The notes: generated from the sequence alone by a model not told the origin. Positions 15,491-24,279 are shown, numbered from the stretch's first letter. The stretch: DNA of 55,953 bases from Ruminococcus sp. (GCA_017416065.1 JAFQDM010000036.1:1-55953), one strand, 5' to 3'. Translations and numbers: made by a program.

Positions 15491-16037
15491 GGATAAACCG
15501 CCAAAATCAAAATTCACTCTTAGTCTATTTGAGATGACCTTGTTTTCTATGTTCGGAGCTCTCATTTTTGCCTCCAAGGTAATAATGGAGTTTCTTCCGA
15601 ATATTCACCTGGTTGGGATGTTCACCGTGCTTCTTACTGTTGTGTACAGAGCAAAGGCCCTTATCCCTCTTTATATCTTTGTTTTGCTCAATGGTATCAT
15701 TGCAGGGTTTAACACCTGGTGGGTTCCTTATCTTTACATATGGACTGTTTTGTGGGGAATGACAATGCTTGTTCCCAAAAAAACACCTGCCGGTGTAGCT
15801 GTGTTTGTATATCCCTTGCTGTGCTCATTCCACGGTTTCATATTCGGAGCTCTGTACGCTCCCTTTCAGGCACTGATATATAACTTCACATGGGAACAGA
15901 CTGTGGCCTGGATAGTGGCGGGGTTTTCCTTTGACCTTGTCCACGGGGTAGCAAATTTTATTTTGGGACTTCTTATCTATCCGCTTTCAAAAGTCCTGAG
16001 AAAGCTTACAAGCGCAGTAAGCGTCAACACTTTGTAG
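15468..16037 (+). CDS. ECF transporter S component, probably for cobalamin or a corrinoid precursor
   Basis: 189 aa, about six hydrophobic helices (for example 22-40, 47-65, 70-95, 110-135). Typical of the substrate-binding subunit of energy-coupling-factor transporters; it needs the shared EcfA/A'/T module, which is not in this window. The frame is open further upstream but the ATG at 15468 has GGAG six bases before it and is chosen; it lies 23 bases inside the lipoprotein gene, implying coupled translation. B12 specificity rests on the riboswitch. Confidence 0.82.
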   Translation: MKWSTANKDKPPKSKFTLSLFEMTLFSMFGALIFASKVIMEFLPNIHLVGMFTVLLTVVYRAKALIPLYIFVLLNGIIAGFNTWWVPYLYIWTVLWGMTMLVPKKTPAGVAVFVYPLLCSFHGFIFGALYAPFQALIYNFTWEQTVAWIVAGFSFDLVHGVANFILGLLIYPLSKVLRKLTSAVSVNTL

Positions 16038-16060
16038 CAAAACAACATAAATAGACAAAA

Positions 16061-16090
16061 AGAATGGAGGTGCGTTTGCACCTCCTTCTT
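16061..16090. terminator. Bidirectional terminator between convergent genes
   Basis: GGAGGTGC GTTT GCACCTCC with AAGAA/TTCTT extending the stem on both sides. Confidence 0.75.
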
Positions 16091-16098
16091 GATCTTTA

Positions 16099-17169
16099 TT
16101 AAGCTTTTTTTGATTTTAGTGATGTAACGTAATCTGTCAGATGCAGAAGTCCGACAGAAATTATCAAAGTTCCTGCTATCGTAATGATCATCTGAATCGG
16201 TACGTTCAGATGTCCCAGATACGAGGGTACCAGCTCGATAAGGATCAACTGGCTCAGATATATGGGCAGGGAAAGCTTTCCTAAATAATATATGAACTTG
16301 TTGTTGAATATGTTGCTTCCGAAGCCAATATTTGCAAATGTGATGGTGGTTGCTGCGGCGATTATCAGCAGTGTATAGATCTCATAGTAATAAGATACGG
16401 TGGTCATTACCAGTACCGCACACATACCCCACAATGCGATCTCTGCTGCCGTAAAAGCAAGGCGGCCTTTTTTTGTCAGCTCCATTGCCTTAATAGCTCT
16501 GGAGATCTCAAAGCAGGTGGTGCCCAAAGAAAGCTCAAGCACACCTCTGAGCGTTCCTCTGTAGCACAGCCCTTCCCAAGACATTACTCCCGAAAGCTTG
16601 CCGTAGTTGTGGGCCATATATCCTAAGGCGAGAACGGAGAATATAGGTGCGATAATATGAGTGAACGTTGTGTAGTATTTTCTGAGCAGGGGATATATCA
16701 GCAGCATACCTATGAGCATTGCAGAGAGATACCATTCTATGTGGTTTATGTACGTGCCTTGGAAGCCTGCCATCTGCAAAAAGAAGAAGCCTGAGATAGA
16801 GTCAACCGCTTTATCAAAGCATTTTGACAGTCCCCAGTTTCGTCCAAGGGCGGTTGCAATGAACACGGGCAGAGCAACAATGCAGTGCATGGGGAATATT
16901 CCCATAAACTTTTTCTTCATAAACAGGGCGGTGCTTTTGCCGAGACTTAGATTTTTTTCTCTTTCCATTGAGTTAAAAACGTATGAAGCCATCAGAAATC
17001 CGCTTACAACAAAGAAGAATTCTACACCCATTGCACCATGTGGGAAAAAGTCAAAACGAACGTTGCCTGTGGGCTTGATTTCCGTTGCTAAGTATTTCTG
17101 CACGTGAAAGCACAGAACACCAATGCTGAAAATAAATCTTAAAAGCTCAATTTTACCGTTTCTTTTCAT
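16099..17169 (-). CDS. Acyltransferase family 3 membrane protein
   Basis: 356 aa, about ten membrane helices. N-terminus IELLRFIFSIGVLCFHVQKY with the family's conserved His, and FFFVVSGFLMA typical of acyltransferase-3 (O-acetylation of sugars or peptidoglycan, OatA/WecH-like). Starts directly after murC on the same strand, so likely co-transcribed; acceptor unknown but a cell-wall target would fit the neighbour. Confidence 0.88.
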   Translation of the reverse strand: MKRNGKIELLRFIFSIGVLCFHVQKYLATEIKPTGNVRFDFFPHGAMGVEFFFVVSGFLMASYVFNSMEREKNLSLGKSTALFMKKKFMGIFPMHCIVALPVFIATALGRNWGLSKCFDKAVDSISGFFFLQMAGFQGTYINHIEWYLSAMLIGMLLIYPLLRKYYTTFTHIIAPIFSVLALGYMAHNYGKLSGVMSWEGLCYRGTLRGVLELSLGTTCFEISRAIKAMELTKKGRLAFTAAEIALWGMCAVLVMTTVSYYYEIYTLLIIAAATTITFANIGFGSNIFNNKFIYYLGKLSLPIYLSQLILIELVPSYLGHLNVPIQMIITIAGTLIISVGLLHLTDYVTSLKSKKA

Positions 17170-18558
17170 TTAGTTTACATCTCCTTGCTCTTTCTCCTCA
17201 AGGGCTTTGAGGATCATATTTGCACACATATATACGTTGCCTCCGCCCATAGTGAGTACAAGCTCACCTTCCCGGGCATTTTCTTTGATGTATTCGGTGA
17301 TCTCCTCAAAGGTGTCAATGCATTTTGCGGTGGGGATCTTCGCTCCCAGATCTCTTGACTCAATGTTGTATGTGTTGGTCTCTCTTACAGCAAGAATCTC
17401 TGAGATGATTGCCTCGTCAGGGATGGACAGCGCGGAAGCAAAGTCCTCAAGAAGCAGGGCGGTCCTTGAATAAGTATGAGGCTGAAAGATAGCTCTTACT
17501 TTCTTGAATCCCATATTCATAGCAGAGTTGAGTACCGCCGTAAGCTCTGTGGGGTGATGTGCAAAGTCGTCTGCAACGGTTATTCCGCAGGGAGTTCCCA
17601 GCACCTCAAAGCGTCTGTGAACACCTGCAAACTTCTGCAGATTTTCTGCGATCTCAGCACCCGTTGCTCCAAAGTAATGTGCGGTTGCCGCCGCCGCAAG
17701 GGCATTTGCAATGTTGTGTCTTCCGGGGACTATGAGCTTAACTGTGGCGAGCTTTTCACCCTTGTGCATCAGGTCAAAGGATTGATTCATACCCTGAGAT
17801 ACAATATTCTCTGCATAGTAGTCGTTGGTGTTTTTAAAGCCGAAGGTTATCTTCTCCAGGGGAACGTCGTCCAATGCTTCGTGGCAAGCCTCGTCGTCTC
17901 CGCAGAAGATAAGTGCCTTTGTTGTCTGATTTGCAAATTTATTAAAGGATCTCTTAATGTTTTCAAAAGTCTTGAAGTAATCAAGATGGTCCGCGTCAAT
18001 GTTCAGAATTACCGAAACGTACGGGGTAAGCTGAAGGAAGGTGTCAACGTATTCGCAGGCTTCACAAACTATAATGTCGCTTTGTCCCACATAGCTGTTG
18101 CCGCCGATGAAGTTCAGCTTTCCGCCTATAATGGCAGAGGGGTCAAAGCCGCTGCCGATAAGCACCTGAGAGATCATAGCGGTTGTGGAGGTCTTGCCGT
18201 GAGTTCCTGCAACTGCAATGGAACGGTTGTACCTTCTGGTCACGATTCCCAGCATAATGCTTCTCTCCAGGCAGGGGATGCCCTTTTCGCGGGCAGCCAC
18301 AAGCTCGGGATTGTCCGCTTTTACCGCGGCAGTATACACAACAAGCTCTGCACCCTCAATATTTTCTGCTTTATGTCCCATGTAAACGGGAATGTTGTAG
18401 CTTTTAATACGTGCAAGGGTGTCGGATTCGTTGGCATCTGAGCCGGAAAGCTCAAAGCCTTCTGTGTGCAGTATCTCAGCAAGAGGGCACATTCCGCTGC
18501 CGCCAATGCCGATGAAGTGTATCCTCTTTATATTTTCCAGGATATTGTCATATTTCAT
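17170..18558 (-). CDS. murC: UDP-N-acetylmuramate--L-alanine ligase MurC
   Basis: Adds L-alanine to UDP-MurNAc in peptidoglycan synthesis. 462 aa from the ATG at 18558. Rossmann segment HFIGIGGSGMCPLA, ATP loop AGTHGKTST, the NIDADHLDYF segment and VADDFAHHPTE are all canonical Mur ligase motifs. An upstream in-frame TTG (18582) is possible, but GGAG lies between it and the ATG, favouring the ATG. Own promoter; acyltransferase follows immediately. Confidence 0.95.
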   Translation of the reverse strand: MKYDNILENIKRIHFIGIGGSGMCPLAEILHTEGFELSGSDANESDTLARIKSYNIPVYMGHKAENIEGAELVVYTAAVKADNPELVAAREKGIPCLERSIMLGIVTRRYNRSIAVAGTHGKTSTTAMISQVLIGSGFDPSAIIGGKLNFIGGNSYVGQSDIIVCEACEYVDTFLQLTPYVSVILNIDADHLDYFKTFENIKRSFNKFANQTTKALIFCGDDEACHEALDDVPLEKITFGFKNTNDYYAENIVSQGMNQSFDLMHKGEKLATVKLIVPGRHNIANALAAAATAHYFGATGAEIAENLQKFAGVHRRFEVLGTPCGITVADDFAHHPTELTAVLNSAMNMGFKKVRAIFQPHTYSRTALLLEDFASALSIPDEAIISEILAVRETNTYNIESRDLGAKIPTAKCIDTFEEITEYIKENAREGELVLTMGGGNVYMCANMILKALEEKEQGDVN

Positions 18559-18621
18559 ACCTTTATCATCTCCGAATGTCAATATGTGAACTCAATATTT
18601 AATGTATCTATTATATTTCGG

Positions 18622-18650
18622 ATTATATAAAAAATAAATATCTGTGTCAA
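18622..18650 (-). promoter_or_regulatory. Sigma-A promoter of murC
   Basis: On the minus strand: TTGACA (18650-18645), 17-bp spacer, TATAAT (18627-18622). Confidence 0.85.
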
Positions 18651-18676
18651 CATTGTTACTCTTTTTGTGTGAGCCG

Positions 18677-18705
18677 TTGCAAAAATTCTTCATAGATGAT
18701 AGAAT
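18677..18705 (+). promoter_or_regulatory. Sigma-A promoter of the rRNA methyltransferase gene
   Basis: TTGCAA (18677-18682), 17-bp spacer, TAGAAT (18700-18705). Confidence 0.65.
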
Positions 18706-18744
18706 ATCCCTGAACAATATTTATATTATGCACAACGGTGGATT

Positions 18745-20115
18745 ATGGAACTTAAAAAGAACGATATTATAGAACTGAATATAACCGCAATGTCCTCTGA
18801 AGGAAGCGGTATCGGCAGAACACAGGAGGGTATGGCCGTTTTTGTGCCTATGTCCGCAATAGGGGATTCCCTCAGAGTGAAGCTCCTTAAGGTGAAGAAG
18901 ACCCATGCGTTTGGTAAGATCGAAGAGATCATCAGCCCTTCTTCTGACAGAATAGAGCCATCCTGCCCTGTATTCAGGCTTTGCGGAGGATGCGTGTATT
19001 CCCACATTACTTACGAGGCAGAGGCTAAGATCAAAGAACAGAGAGTTGCAGATGCCATAAGCAGGATTGGCGGGATAGATACTAAGATCAACCCCATAGT
19101 GTCTGCAGATGCACCCTGCCGCTACAGAAACAAAGCCCAGATTCCCGTTGGCGTTTCTTCAGACGGTTTGCCTGCTATGGGTTTCTTCTCACGTCACAGC
19201 CACAGAATAATAGACAGTACGGATTGTGAACTTCAGCCTGAGCTTTTTGTAACTGCTTCAAAGATTTTGAGGGACTTTATAGAAGATAAAAATATTTCTG
19301 TTTATAACGAAGAGAGCCACACAGGGCTTGTTCGCCATCTTTACCTGAGGTATGGACAGGTGAGTGGTGAACTTATGGTCTGCATAGTCGTAAACGGCGG
19401 CAAGCTTCCCTTTGAAGAGGAGCTTGTAGGCAGATTCCTGCAAGCTTTGCCGCAGGTGAAAAGTATAATTCTTAATTCTAATACGGAAAGAACAAATGTG
19501 ATCGTAGGCAAAAAATTCAGAACCTTATACGGCTCAGGATATATAAAAGACACTCTGTGCGGACTCGAGTTTATGCTGTCACCCCAGTCCTTTTACCAGG
19601 TGAATCACAATCAGGCAGAGCGCCTTTACGCTCTTGCTAAGGAGTACGCACAGCTTAAAAAAACAGACGTGCTTATGGACCTTTACTGCGGTACCGGTAC
19701 CATCGGGCTTTCTATGGCAAGGGATTGCAGAGAGCTGATTGGTGTGGAGGTCGTTCCCGAAGCTATAGAGGATGCCAAGAAGAACGCAAAGGCAAACGGT
19801 ATAGAGAACGCAAGGTTTATCTGCGCCGATGCGGCAAAGGCGGCTTTAGAGCTGAAGGCGCAGGGGGTAACTCCCGACGTTATAGTTATCGACCCACCCA
19901 GAAAAGGTTGCGACTCAGCCCTTATCCGCACAATAAGCGAAATGTCGCCTCAGCGTGTGGTCTATGTATCCTGTGACCCTGCAACTCTGGCCCGTGACTT
20001 AAAGCTTTTTGCAGAGCTCGGCTACGAAACTCTGGAGGTCACTCCCGTTGATATGTTCCCACGCACCTCTCACGTGGAGACTGTGGCGCGGCTTTACCGC
20101 AAACCTCTTTCTTGA
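18745..20115 (+). CDS. 23S rRNA (uracil-C5)-methyltransferase, RlmD/RlmCD (TrmA/RumA) family
   Basis: 456 aa. N-terminal TRAM RNA-binding domain (1-60), then an iron-sulfur site with C74, C80, C83 and C161, matching the RumA arrangement. Methyltransferase domain with LYCGTGTIGL, DPPRKGCD and the catalytic cysteine in VSCDPATLARD. Methylates uracils of 23S rRNA (position 1939 and, in Bacillus RlmCD, 747). Which positions are modified here cannot be told. First of four closely spaced genes. Confidence 0.93.
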   Translation: MELKKNDIIELNITAMSSEGSGIGRTQEGMAVFVPMSAIGDSLRVKLLKVKKTHAFGKIEEIISPSSDRIEPSCPVFRLCGGCVYSHITYEAEAKIKEQRVADAISRIGGIDTKINPIVSADAPCRYRNKAQIPVGVSSDGLPAMGFFSRHSHRIIDSTDCELQPELFVTASKILRDFIEDKNISVYNEESHTGLVRHLYLRYGQVSGELMVCIVVNGGKLPFEEELVGRFLQALPQVKSIILNSNTERTNVIVGKKFRTLYGSGYIKDTLCGLEFMLSPQSFYQVNHNQAERLYALAKEYAQLKKTDVLMDLYCGTGTIGLSMARDCRELIGVEVVPEAIEDAKKNAKANGIENARFICADAAKAALELKAQGVTPDVIVIDPPRKGCDSALIRTISEMSPQRVVYVSCDPATLARDLKLFAELGYETLEVTPVDMFPRTSHVETVARLYRKPLS

Positions 20116-20130
20116 ACTCAATTTGAAAAT

Positions 20131-20760
20131 ATGGGTAATTCTATGGAAAAGATTATTAAATATATTAAGAACAAATATGATCCGCTTGCAATTATCGTCT
20201 ACGGCTCCTATGCAAACGGAACGAATAATCTGAATAGCGATTTTGATGCCTTGGTAATATCTGCCCGGGATACAGAGTTTCACGATACATCCTTCGCAGA
20301 TGATGTTCAGTTGGATGTTTTTGTGTATCCGAGCCGCTTCTTTGAGGGGGAGTTTGAGTGCGAGGATTTTGTTCGTATATTCGATGGAATAATCGTTATG
20401 GATACAGATGATGTAGGTGTAAACCTTAAAAATAAAGTGCTGGCTTATATTGAAAATAAGCCTGAAATATCAAAGGAACAGATAGCGGAAGATATCACCT
20501 GGTGCGTTAAAATGTGTGACCGTGTGAAAAGAAACGATGCAGAGGGGCTTTTTCGCTTTCATTGGCTTTTGGTAGACAGCCTGGAGATATTTTGCAATGC
20601 AGTTCACCAAATGTATCGCGGTCCCAAAAAGTCATTGAAGTGGATGCAGGAGAATCATCCCGAGGCTTTTGTCTGCTACCAAAAGGCCTTGTCTGATTTT
20701 TCAGTGCAAAGCCTGAATGCCTGGGTTGATTACTTACAATCCTTAATAAGCGGAGAATAA
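20131..20760 (+). CDS. Nucleotidyltransferase-domain protein
   Basis: 209 aa. N-terminal Pol-beta superfamily minimal nucleotidyltransferase motif VYGSYANGTNNLNSDFDALV (about 23-42), with a further acidic strand QLDVFVYP. The C-terminal part is helical. Resembles stand-alone MNT-type or aminoglycoside-like nucleotidyltransferases; substrate unknown. Start could also be the ATG at 20143; neither has a strong SD. Stop overlaps the next start by one base. Confidence 0.75.
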   Translation: MGNSMEKIIKYIKNKYDPLAIIVYGSYANGTNNLNSDFDALVISARDTEFHDTSFADDVQLDVFVYPSRFFEGEFECEDFVRIFDGIIVMDTDDVGVNLKNKVLAYIENKPEISKEQIAEDITWCVKMCDRVKRNDAEGLFRFHWLLVDSLEIFCNAVHQMYRGPKKSLKWMQENHPEAFVCYQKALSDFSVQSLNAWVDYLQSLISGE

Positions 20761-21266
20761 TGATTATGAACCTGAATTTCAGAAAAGCAAAGACGGAAGA
20801 CCTTCCGCGCATACTCAGTCTTTACAAAGCAGTTGTAGAAAATATGATATCAAGCGGCATCAACCAATGGAGCGACGAATACCCGAATAAAGAGGTCCTC
20901 AGCGAGGATATCCGCAAAGGGGAGCTTATTGTAGGTGTCAGGGATGATGAAATACTCACAGCCTTCGTTATGAACGAATTTGCCGATGATGATTATTACA
21001 AAGCCGCCTGGCAGTATCCTGAAGAATCCTGGTGTGTTGTGCATCGCCTTTGCGTTTCGCCTTTGTATCACAGGCAGGGTCTGGCAACCTCCGTAATGGA
21101 ATATGTGGAGAATACAGCAAGGGCGCAGGGCTATGGAGCAATTCATCTTGATACCTTTTCAGGAAATCCAAAGGCTCTTAATTTGTACCACAAGTTAGGC
21201 TTTACAGATGTAGGCGAGGCATATTGGGCACGGGGAAGGTTCATAATAATGGAGAAAAAACTCTGA
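20760..21266 (+). CDS. GNAT-family N-acetyltransferase
   Basis: 168 aa. Acetyl-CoA binding motif VHRLCVSPLYHRQGLATSVM (motif A with the Q-x-x-G-L-A loop) and motif B NPKALNLYHKLGF. Substrate unknown. Starts at the stop of the previous gene; an ATG two codons later is an alternative. Confidence 0.88.
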   Translation: MIMNLNFRKAKTEDLPRILSLYKAVVENMISSGINQWSDEYPNKEVLSEDIRKGELIVGVRDDEILTAFVMNEFADDDYYKAAWQYPEESWCVVHRLCVSPLYHRQGLATSVMEYVENTARAQGYGAIHLDTFSGNPKALNLYHKLGFTDVGEAYWARGRFIIMEKKL

Positions 21267-21280
21267 CAGGTGAGTGATTT

Positions 21281-21586
21281 ATGAATACGTTTGGGAAGAT
21301 ATACGAGGTTGTAAAAAGAATCCCAAAGGGCAAGGTTGCAACCTACGGACAAATTGCCGCATACGCAGGCAATCCCCATTGGTCGCAGGTGGTAGGGTAT
21401 GCTCTGCATTCTAATCCCGACCCTGATTCTATCCCGTGCTTTCGGGTTGTGAATCGTTTTGGTGAGCTTTCCTCAGCATTTGCATTTGGCGGAATCAATA
21501 TGCAGCAGAGCCTTCTTGAAGAGGATGGGGTAGAGGTTCGGGACGGAAAAGTGGACCTTACCGTTTACCAATGGGACGGCAAATAA
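21281..21586 (+). CDS. MGMT-family DNA-binding protein with altered active site (PCFR instead of PCHR)
   Basis: 101 aa, the single alkyltransferase domain. Helix-turn-helix part IPKGKVATYGQIA and the wing GNPHWSQVVGYALH are typical. The active-site segment reads IPCFRVVNRFGE: the acceptor Cys is kept but the following His, which activates it in O6-alkylguanine transferases, is Phe. It may be an alkyltransferase-like lesion-recognition protein. 14 bases after the acetyltransferase and followed by a terminator. Confidence 0.85.
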   Translation: MNTFGKIYEVVKRIPKGKVATYGQIAAYAGNPHWSQVVGYALHSNPDPDSIPCFRVVNRFGELSSAFAFGGINMQQSLLEEDGVEVRDGKVDLTVYQWDGK

Positions 21587-21596
21587 AGAATACTTT

Positions 21597-21620
21597 GGCC
21601 TGCATTGCAGGTCTTTTCTT
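21597..21620 (+). terminator. Intrinsic terminator after the MGMT-like gene
   Basis: GGCCTGC ATT GCAGGTC stem, then TTTTCTTTTTT. Confidence 0.8.
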
Positions 21621-21672
21621 TTTTGCAGACCCATTGTCTGTAATATAATATGGAAGAAAATCACACATATTA

Positions 21673-21701
21673 TTGACAAAAAGCGCATAATATCTTATAC
21701 T
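21673..21701 (+). promoter_or_regulatory. Sigma-A promoter of the amino-acid ABC transporter
   Basis: TTGACA (21673-21678), 17-bp spacer, TATACT (21696-21701). Confidence 0.85.
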
Positions 21702-21764
21702 TTACCCATTGCTGACTTTGGTTGGTAATGCAGACTACTGTAAATTTATCAGGAGGATTTTAAC

Positions 21765-22622
21765 ATGAAAAAGATTTTGGCTGTACTTATGGCAGTGCTT
21801 ATGATGTGCTCTGTGCTTGCTGCTTGCGGCGGTGACGCAAAGGACACAAACGCAAAGACTGCAAAGGTAGTAGAGATCGACCTTACTCAGGAGCTTTACG
21901 CTTTCGGTGTAGACAAGGCTCAGCCCGAGCTTCTGGAGAAGGTAAACACATTTATCGCTCAGATCAAGGCTGACGGTACACTTGACGCTGTATGCAACAA
22001 GTACTTTGGTGAGGGCAAACCCGAGCCTGTAGCCTCTGCTGCTCTTGATGAGTCAAAGGATCAGCTGGTTGTGGCAACAAACGCTGCATTCGAGCCCTTT
22101 GAGTATATGGACGGCGACAAGTACCTTGGTATCGATATGGAGATCGCAAAGCTTCTTGCAGATTATCTGGGCATGGAGCTTGTAATCAACAATATGGACT
22201 TTGATGCAGTTTGCCTCTCTGTTGGTCAGCACAAGTGCGACATCGCAATGGCAGGCCTTACCATCAACGAAACACGTAAGGAGTCCGTTGATTTCTCTGA
22301 GTCTTACTACGAGGCTTCTCAGCGACTGATCGTTAAGAGTGACGACACAACCTTTGACGGCATCAGCTCTGCAGACGAGGTTGAAGCAAAGCTCAACAGC
22401 CTTGGCAAGGATACAAAGGTTGGCTACCAGAACGGCACAACAGGTCAGTTCTATGTAGACGGTGATGCTGATTGGGGCTTTGAGGGTCTCAACGTTACAG
22501 GTGTTGGCTACAAGAACGGCTCCCTTGCTGTTCAGGATATGCTCAACGGTAACCTTGACTACGTGATCATCGACAAAGAGCCTGCAAGCTTCATTACAGA
22601 ATCCATTAATGAGTTGGCTTAA
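21765..22622 (+). CDS. Polar amino-acid ABC transporter substrate-binding lipoprotein, apparently circularly permuted
   Basis: 285 aa. Lipobox LAAC (Cys21). Residues 98-271 follow the usual family order: QLVVATNAAFEPFEYM, GIDMEIAKLLAD, DIAMAGLTIN, VGYQNGTTGQFY and GNLDYVIIDKEPA. The segment that normally ends such proteins (ending of the type ELL-x-K-IN-x-LKADGT-x-D-x-I-x-x-KYFG) is instead at residues 40-83 (YAFGVDKAQPELLEKVN...KADGTLDAVCNKYFGEG), and the protein stops soon after the DYVIIDK strand. Works with the permease and ATPase encoded just downstream; amino-acid specificity unknown. Confidence 0.92.
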   Translation: MKKILAVLMAVLMMCSVLAACGGDAKDTNAKTAKVVEIDLTQELYAFGVDKAQPELLEKVNTFIAQIKADGTLDAVCNKYFGEGKPEPVASAALDESKDQLVVATNAAFEPFEYMDGDKYLGIDMEIAKLLADYLGMELVINNMDFDAVCLSVGQHKCDIAMAGLTINETRKESVDFSESYYEASQRLIVKSDDTTFDGISSADEVEAKLNSLGKDTKVGYQNGTTGQFYVDGDADWGFEGLNVTGVGYKNGSLAVQDMLNGNLDYVIIDKEPASFITESINELA

Positions 22623-22638
22623 TATTTGAATAAGGCAG

Positions 22639-22675
22639 ATACCTCACCCTTTGCGATGAGGTATTTGTTTTGTTT
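22639..22675 (+). terminator. Weak intrinsic terminator between binding protein and permease genes
   Basis: ATACCTCA (22639-22646) pairs with TGAGGTAT (22657-22664), then TTGTTTTGTTTG. Probably lets only part of the transcripts continue, giving excess binding protein. Confidence 0.65.
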
Positions 22676-22702
22676 GCAGTTAATTTTGCAAAGGAATAAA
22701 CT

Positions 22703-23413
22703 ATGGGTAATTTTGATAGAAAAATAGAGATCTTCTTTGAATATATGTTTCAAAAAGAAGGCTACAATATGGTGGTTGAAGGACTGTGGAACACGGTGCT
22801 CATTGCTGTTGCGGGTCTTCTGATAGGTATCCTCATAGGAACACTCATTGCAGCTGTCAGGGTGATTCCCAAGTATAACGTAATACCCCGTATCCTTAAC
22901 GGGATCTGCAGTGTTTACGTTTCGCTTTTCAGAGGAACACCTATTGTTGTTCAGCTTCTGCTGTTTTACTATGTTTTGTTCCCTCTTATAGGAGTTAACA
23001 TAACCTCAGTTAACGTATCCATCCTTGTATTCGGTCTCAACAGCGGCGCGTATATTTCCGAGATTATGCGCGGAGGGATTCTTTCTGTTGATGCAGGTCA
23101 GATGGAGGGCGGACGTGCTATGGGTCTGAGCTTCTCTGCTACCATGATGAAGATCGTAATTCCTCAGGCGGTCAAGAACATCATTCCCACTCTGGGCAAT
23201 GAGTTCATAGCTCTCATCAAAGAGACGTCAGTTGTAAGCTTTGTAGGCGCAACAGATCTTTATAAGGCGTTCAATACAGCAGGCACGAACTCCTACGAGT
23301 TTATGGTGCCTTACCTTGCTATGGCGCTGATCTACATAGTAATGGTGCTTGTTATTACATTAGCGATAAAACTTCTGGAGAGGAGGCTGCGTAAAGGTGA
23401 TAAGAGTATGTAA
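22703..23413 (+). CDS. Amino-acid ABC transporter permease (HisM/GlnP type)
   Basis: 236 aa with about five membrane helices. The cytoplasmic EAA loop [20 protein letters not shown] docks to the ATPase; [16 protein letters not shown] and [14 protein letters not shown] are diagnostic of polar amino-acid permeases. Overlaps the ATPase gene by 17 bases. Only one permease gene is present, so a homodimer is expected. Confidence 0.93.
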   Translation: MGNFDRKIEIFFEYMFQKEGYNMVVEGLWNTVLIAVAGLLIGILIGTLIAAVRVIPKYNVIPRILNGICSVYVSLFRGTPIVVQLLLFYYVLFPLIGVNITSVNVSILVFGLNSGAYISEIMRGGILSVDAGQMEGGRAMGLSFSATMMKIVIPQAVKNIIPTLGNEFIALIKETSVVSFVGATDLYKAFNTAGTNSYEFMVPYLAMALIYIVMVLVITLAIKLLERRLRKGDKSM

Positions 23414-24197
23414 TCTGTGCAAACAGTTCGGAGACAACGTGGTGCTCGACGGCATCAACCTGGAGATTAAGAAGGGAGAGATAGTTGTTATCCTCGGTCC
23501 TTCCGGTTCAGGCAAGTCCACGCTTTTGCGTTGCCTTAATTGTATGGAAGATCCCACCTCAGGCAATATCTTCTTCCACGATGTTGACATTGCAGATATG
23601 AAGGTGGATATTAACGTACACCGACAGAAGATAGGAATGGTTTTCCAACATTTTAATCTTTTTAAGAATAAGACCGTGCTTCAGAATATGACATTGGCAC
23701 CTGTATACGTTGCCAAGAAGAAGTGCCGCAAGGCTAAAATGCGCAAGTTCTTTCATAGGTCATATAATTCAGAGGATATACGCACCCTTAAGGAGATCAA
23801 AGCAAGTGCAGAAGAAACTGCATTTGAGATGCTGGACAGGGTAGGCCTCAGAGAGAAGGCGGATGCATATCCTTCCACTCTTTCAGGCGGTCAGCAGCAG
23901 AGAGTTGCAATCGTACGTGCGCTTTGTATGAAGCCCGACGTTATGCTTTTTGACGAGCCAACCTCAGCCCTGGACCCCGAGATGGTAGGAGAGGTTCTTG
24001 ACGTTATGCGCTCTTTGGCTCAGGAGGGAATGACCATGGTGGTAGTTACCCACGAGATGGGCTTTGCCAAGGAGGTAGCCTCCAGAGTTCTGTTCATAGA
24101 CGAGGGAATCGTGCTTGAGGACGGAACTCCTGCAGAGATCTTCGATTCTCCAAAAGCTCCCAGACTCAAGCAGTTCCTTGAGAAGATCCTCACATAA
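23397..24197 (+). CDS. Amino-acid ABC transporter ATP-binding protein (GlnQ type)
   Basis: 266 aa from a GTG start with GAGGAGG ten bases before. Walker [11 protein letters not shown]-loop FQHFNLF, signature LSGGQQQR and Walker [13 protein letters not shown] are intact. Between the Q-loop region and the signature (about residues 108-135) there is a lysine-rich insertion ([18 protein letters not shown]...) of roughly 25 residues not found in the usual 240-aa members. Confidence 0.94.
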   Translation: MIRVCNLCKQFGDNVVLDGINLEIKKGEIVVILGPSGSGKSTLLRCLNCMEDPTSGNIFFHDVDIADMKVDINVHRQKIGMVFQHFNLFKNKTVLQNMTLAPVYVAKKKCRKAKMRKFFHRSYNSEDIRTLKEIKASAEETAFEMLDRVGLREKADAYPSTLSGGQQQRVAIVRALCMKPDVMLFDEPTSALDPEMVGEVLDVMRSLAQEGMTMVVVTHEMGFAKEVASRVLFIDEGIVLEDGTPAEIFDSPKAPRLKQFLEKILT

Positions 24198-24213
24198 TCT
24201 GATATGTATAGAT

Positions 24214-24246
24214 AAAGCAGCACGTTTGTGTTGCTTTATTTTTTTA
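24214..24246 (+). terminator. Intrinsic terminator of the ABC transporter operon
   Basis: AAAGCAGCAC GTTT GTGTTGCTTT then ATTTTTTT. Confidence 0.88.
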
Positions 24247-24251
24247 GTTAC

Positions 24252-24279
24252 ACACCGCATACGGAATCTGCATAAAATG
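24252..24279 (+). promoter_or_regulatory. Possible sigma-K-type promoter of dpaAB
   Basis: AC (24252-24253), 17 bp, CATAAAATG (24271-24279), near the mother-cell sigma-K pattern AC-16/17-CATAnnnTA. Weak match, suggested mainly because dipicolinate synthase is a sigma-K gene in Bacillus. Confidence 0.25.
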
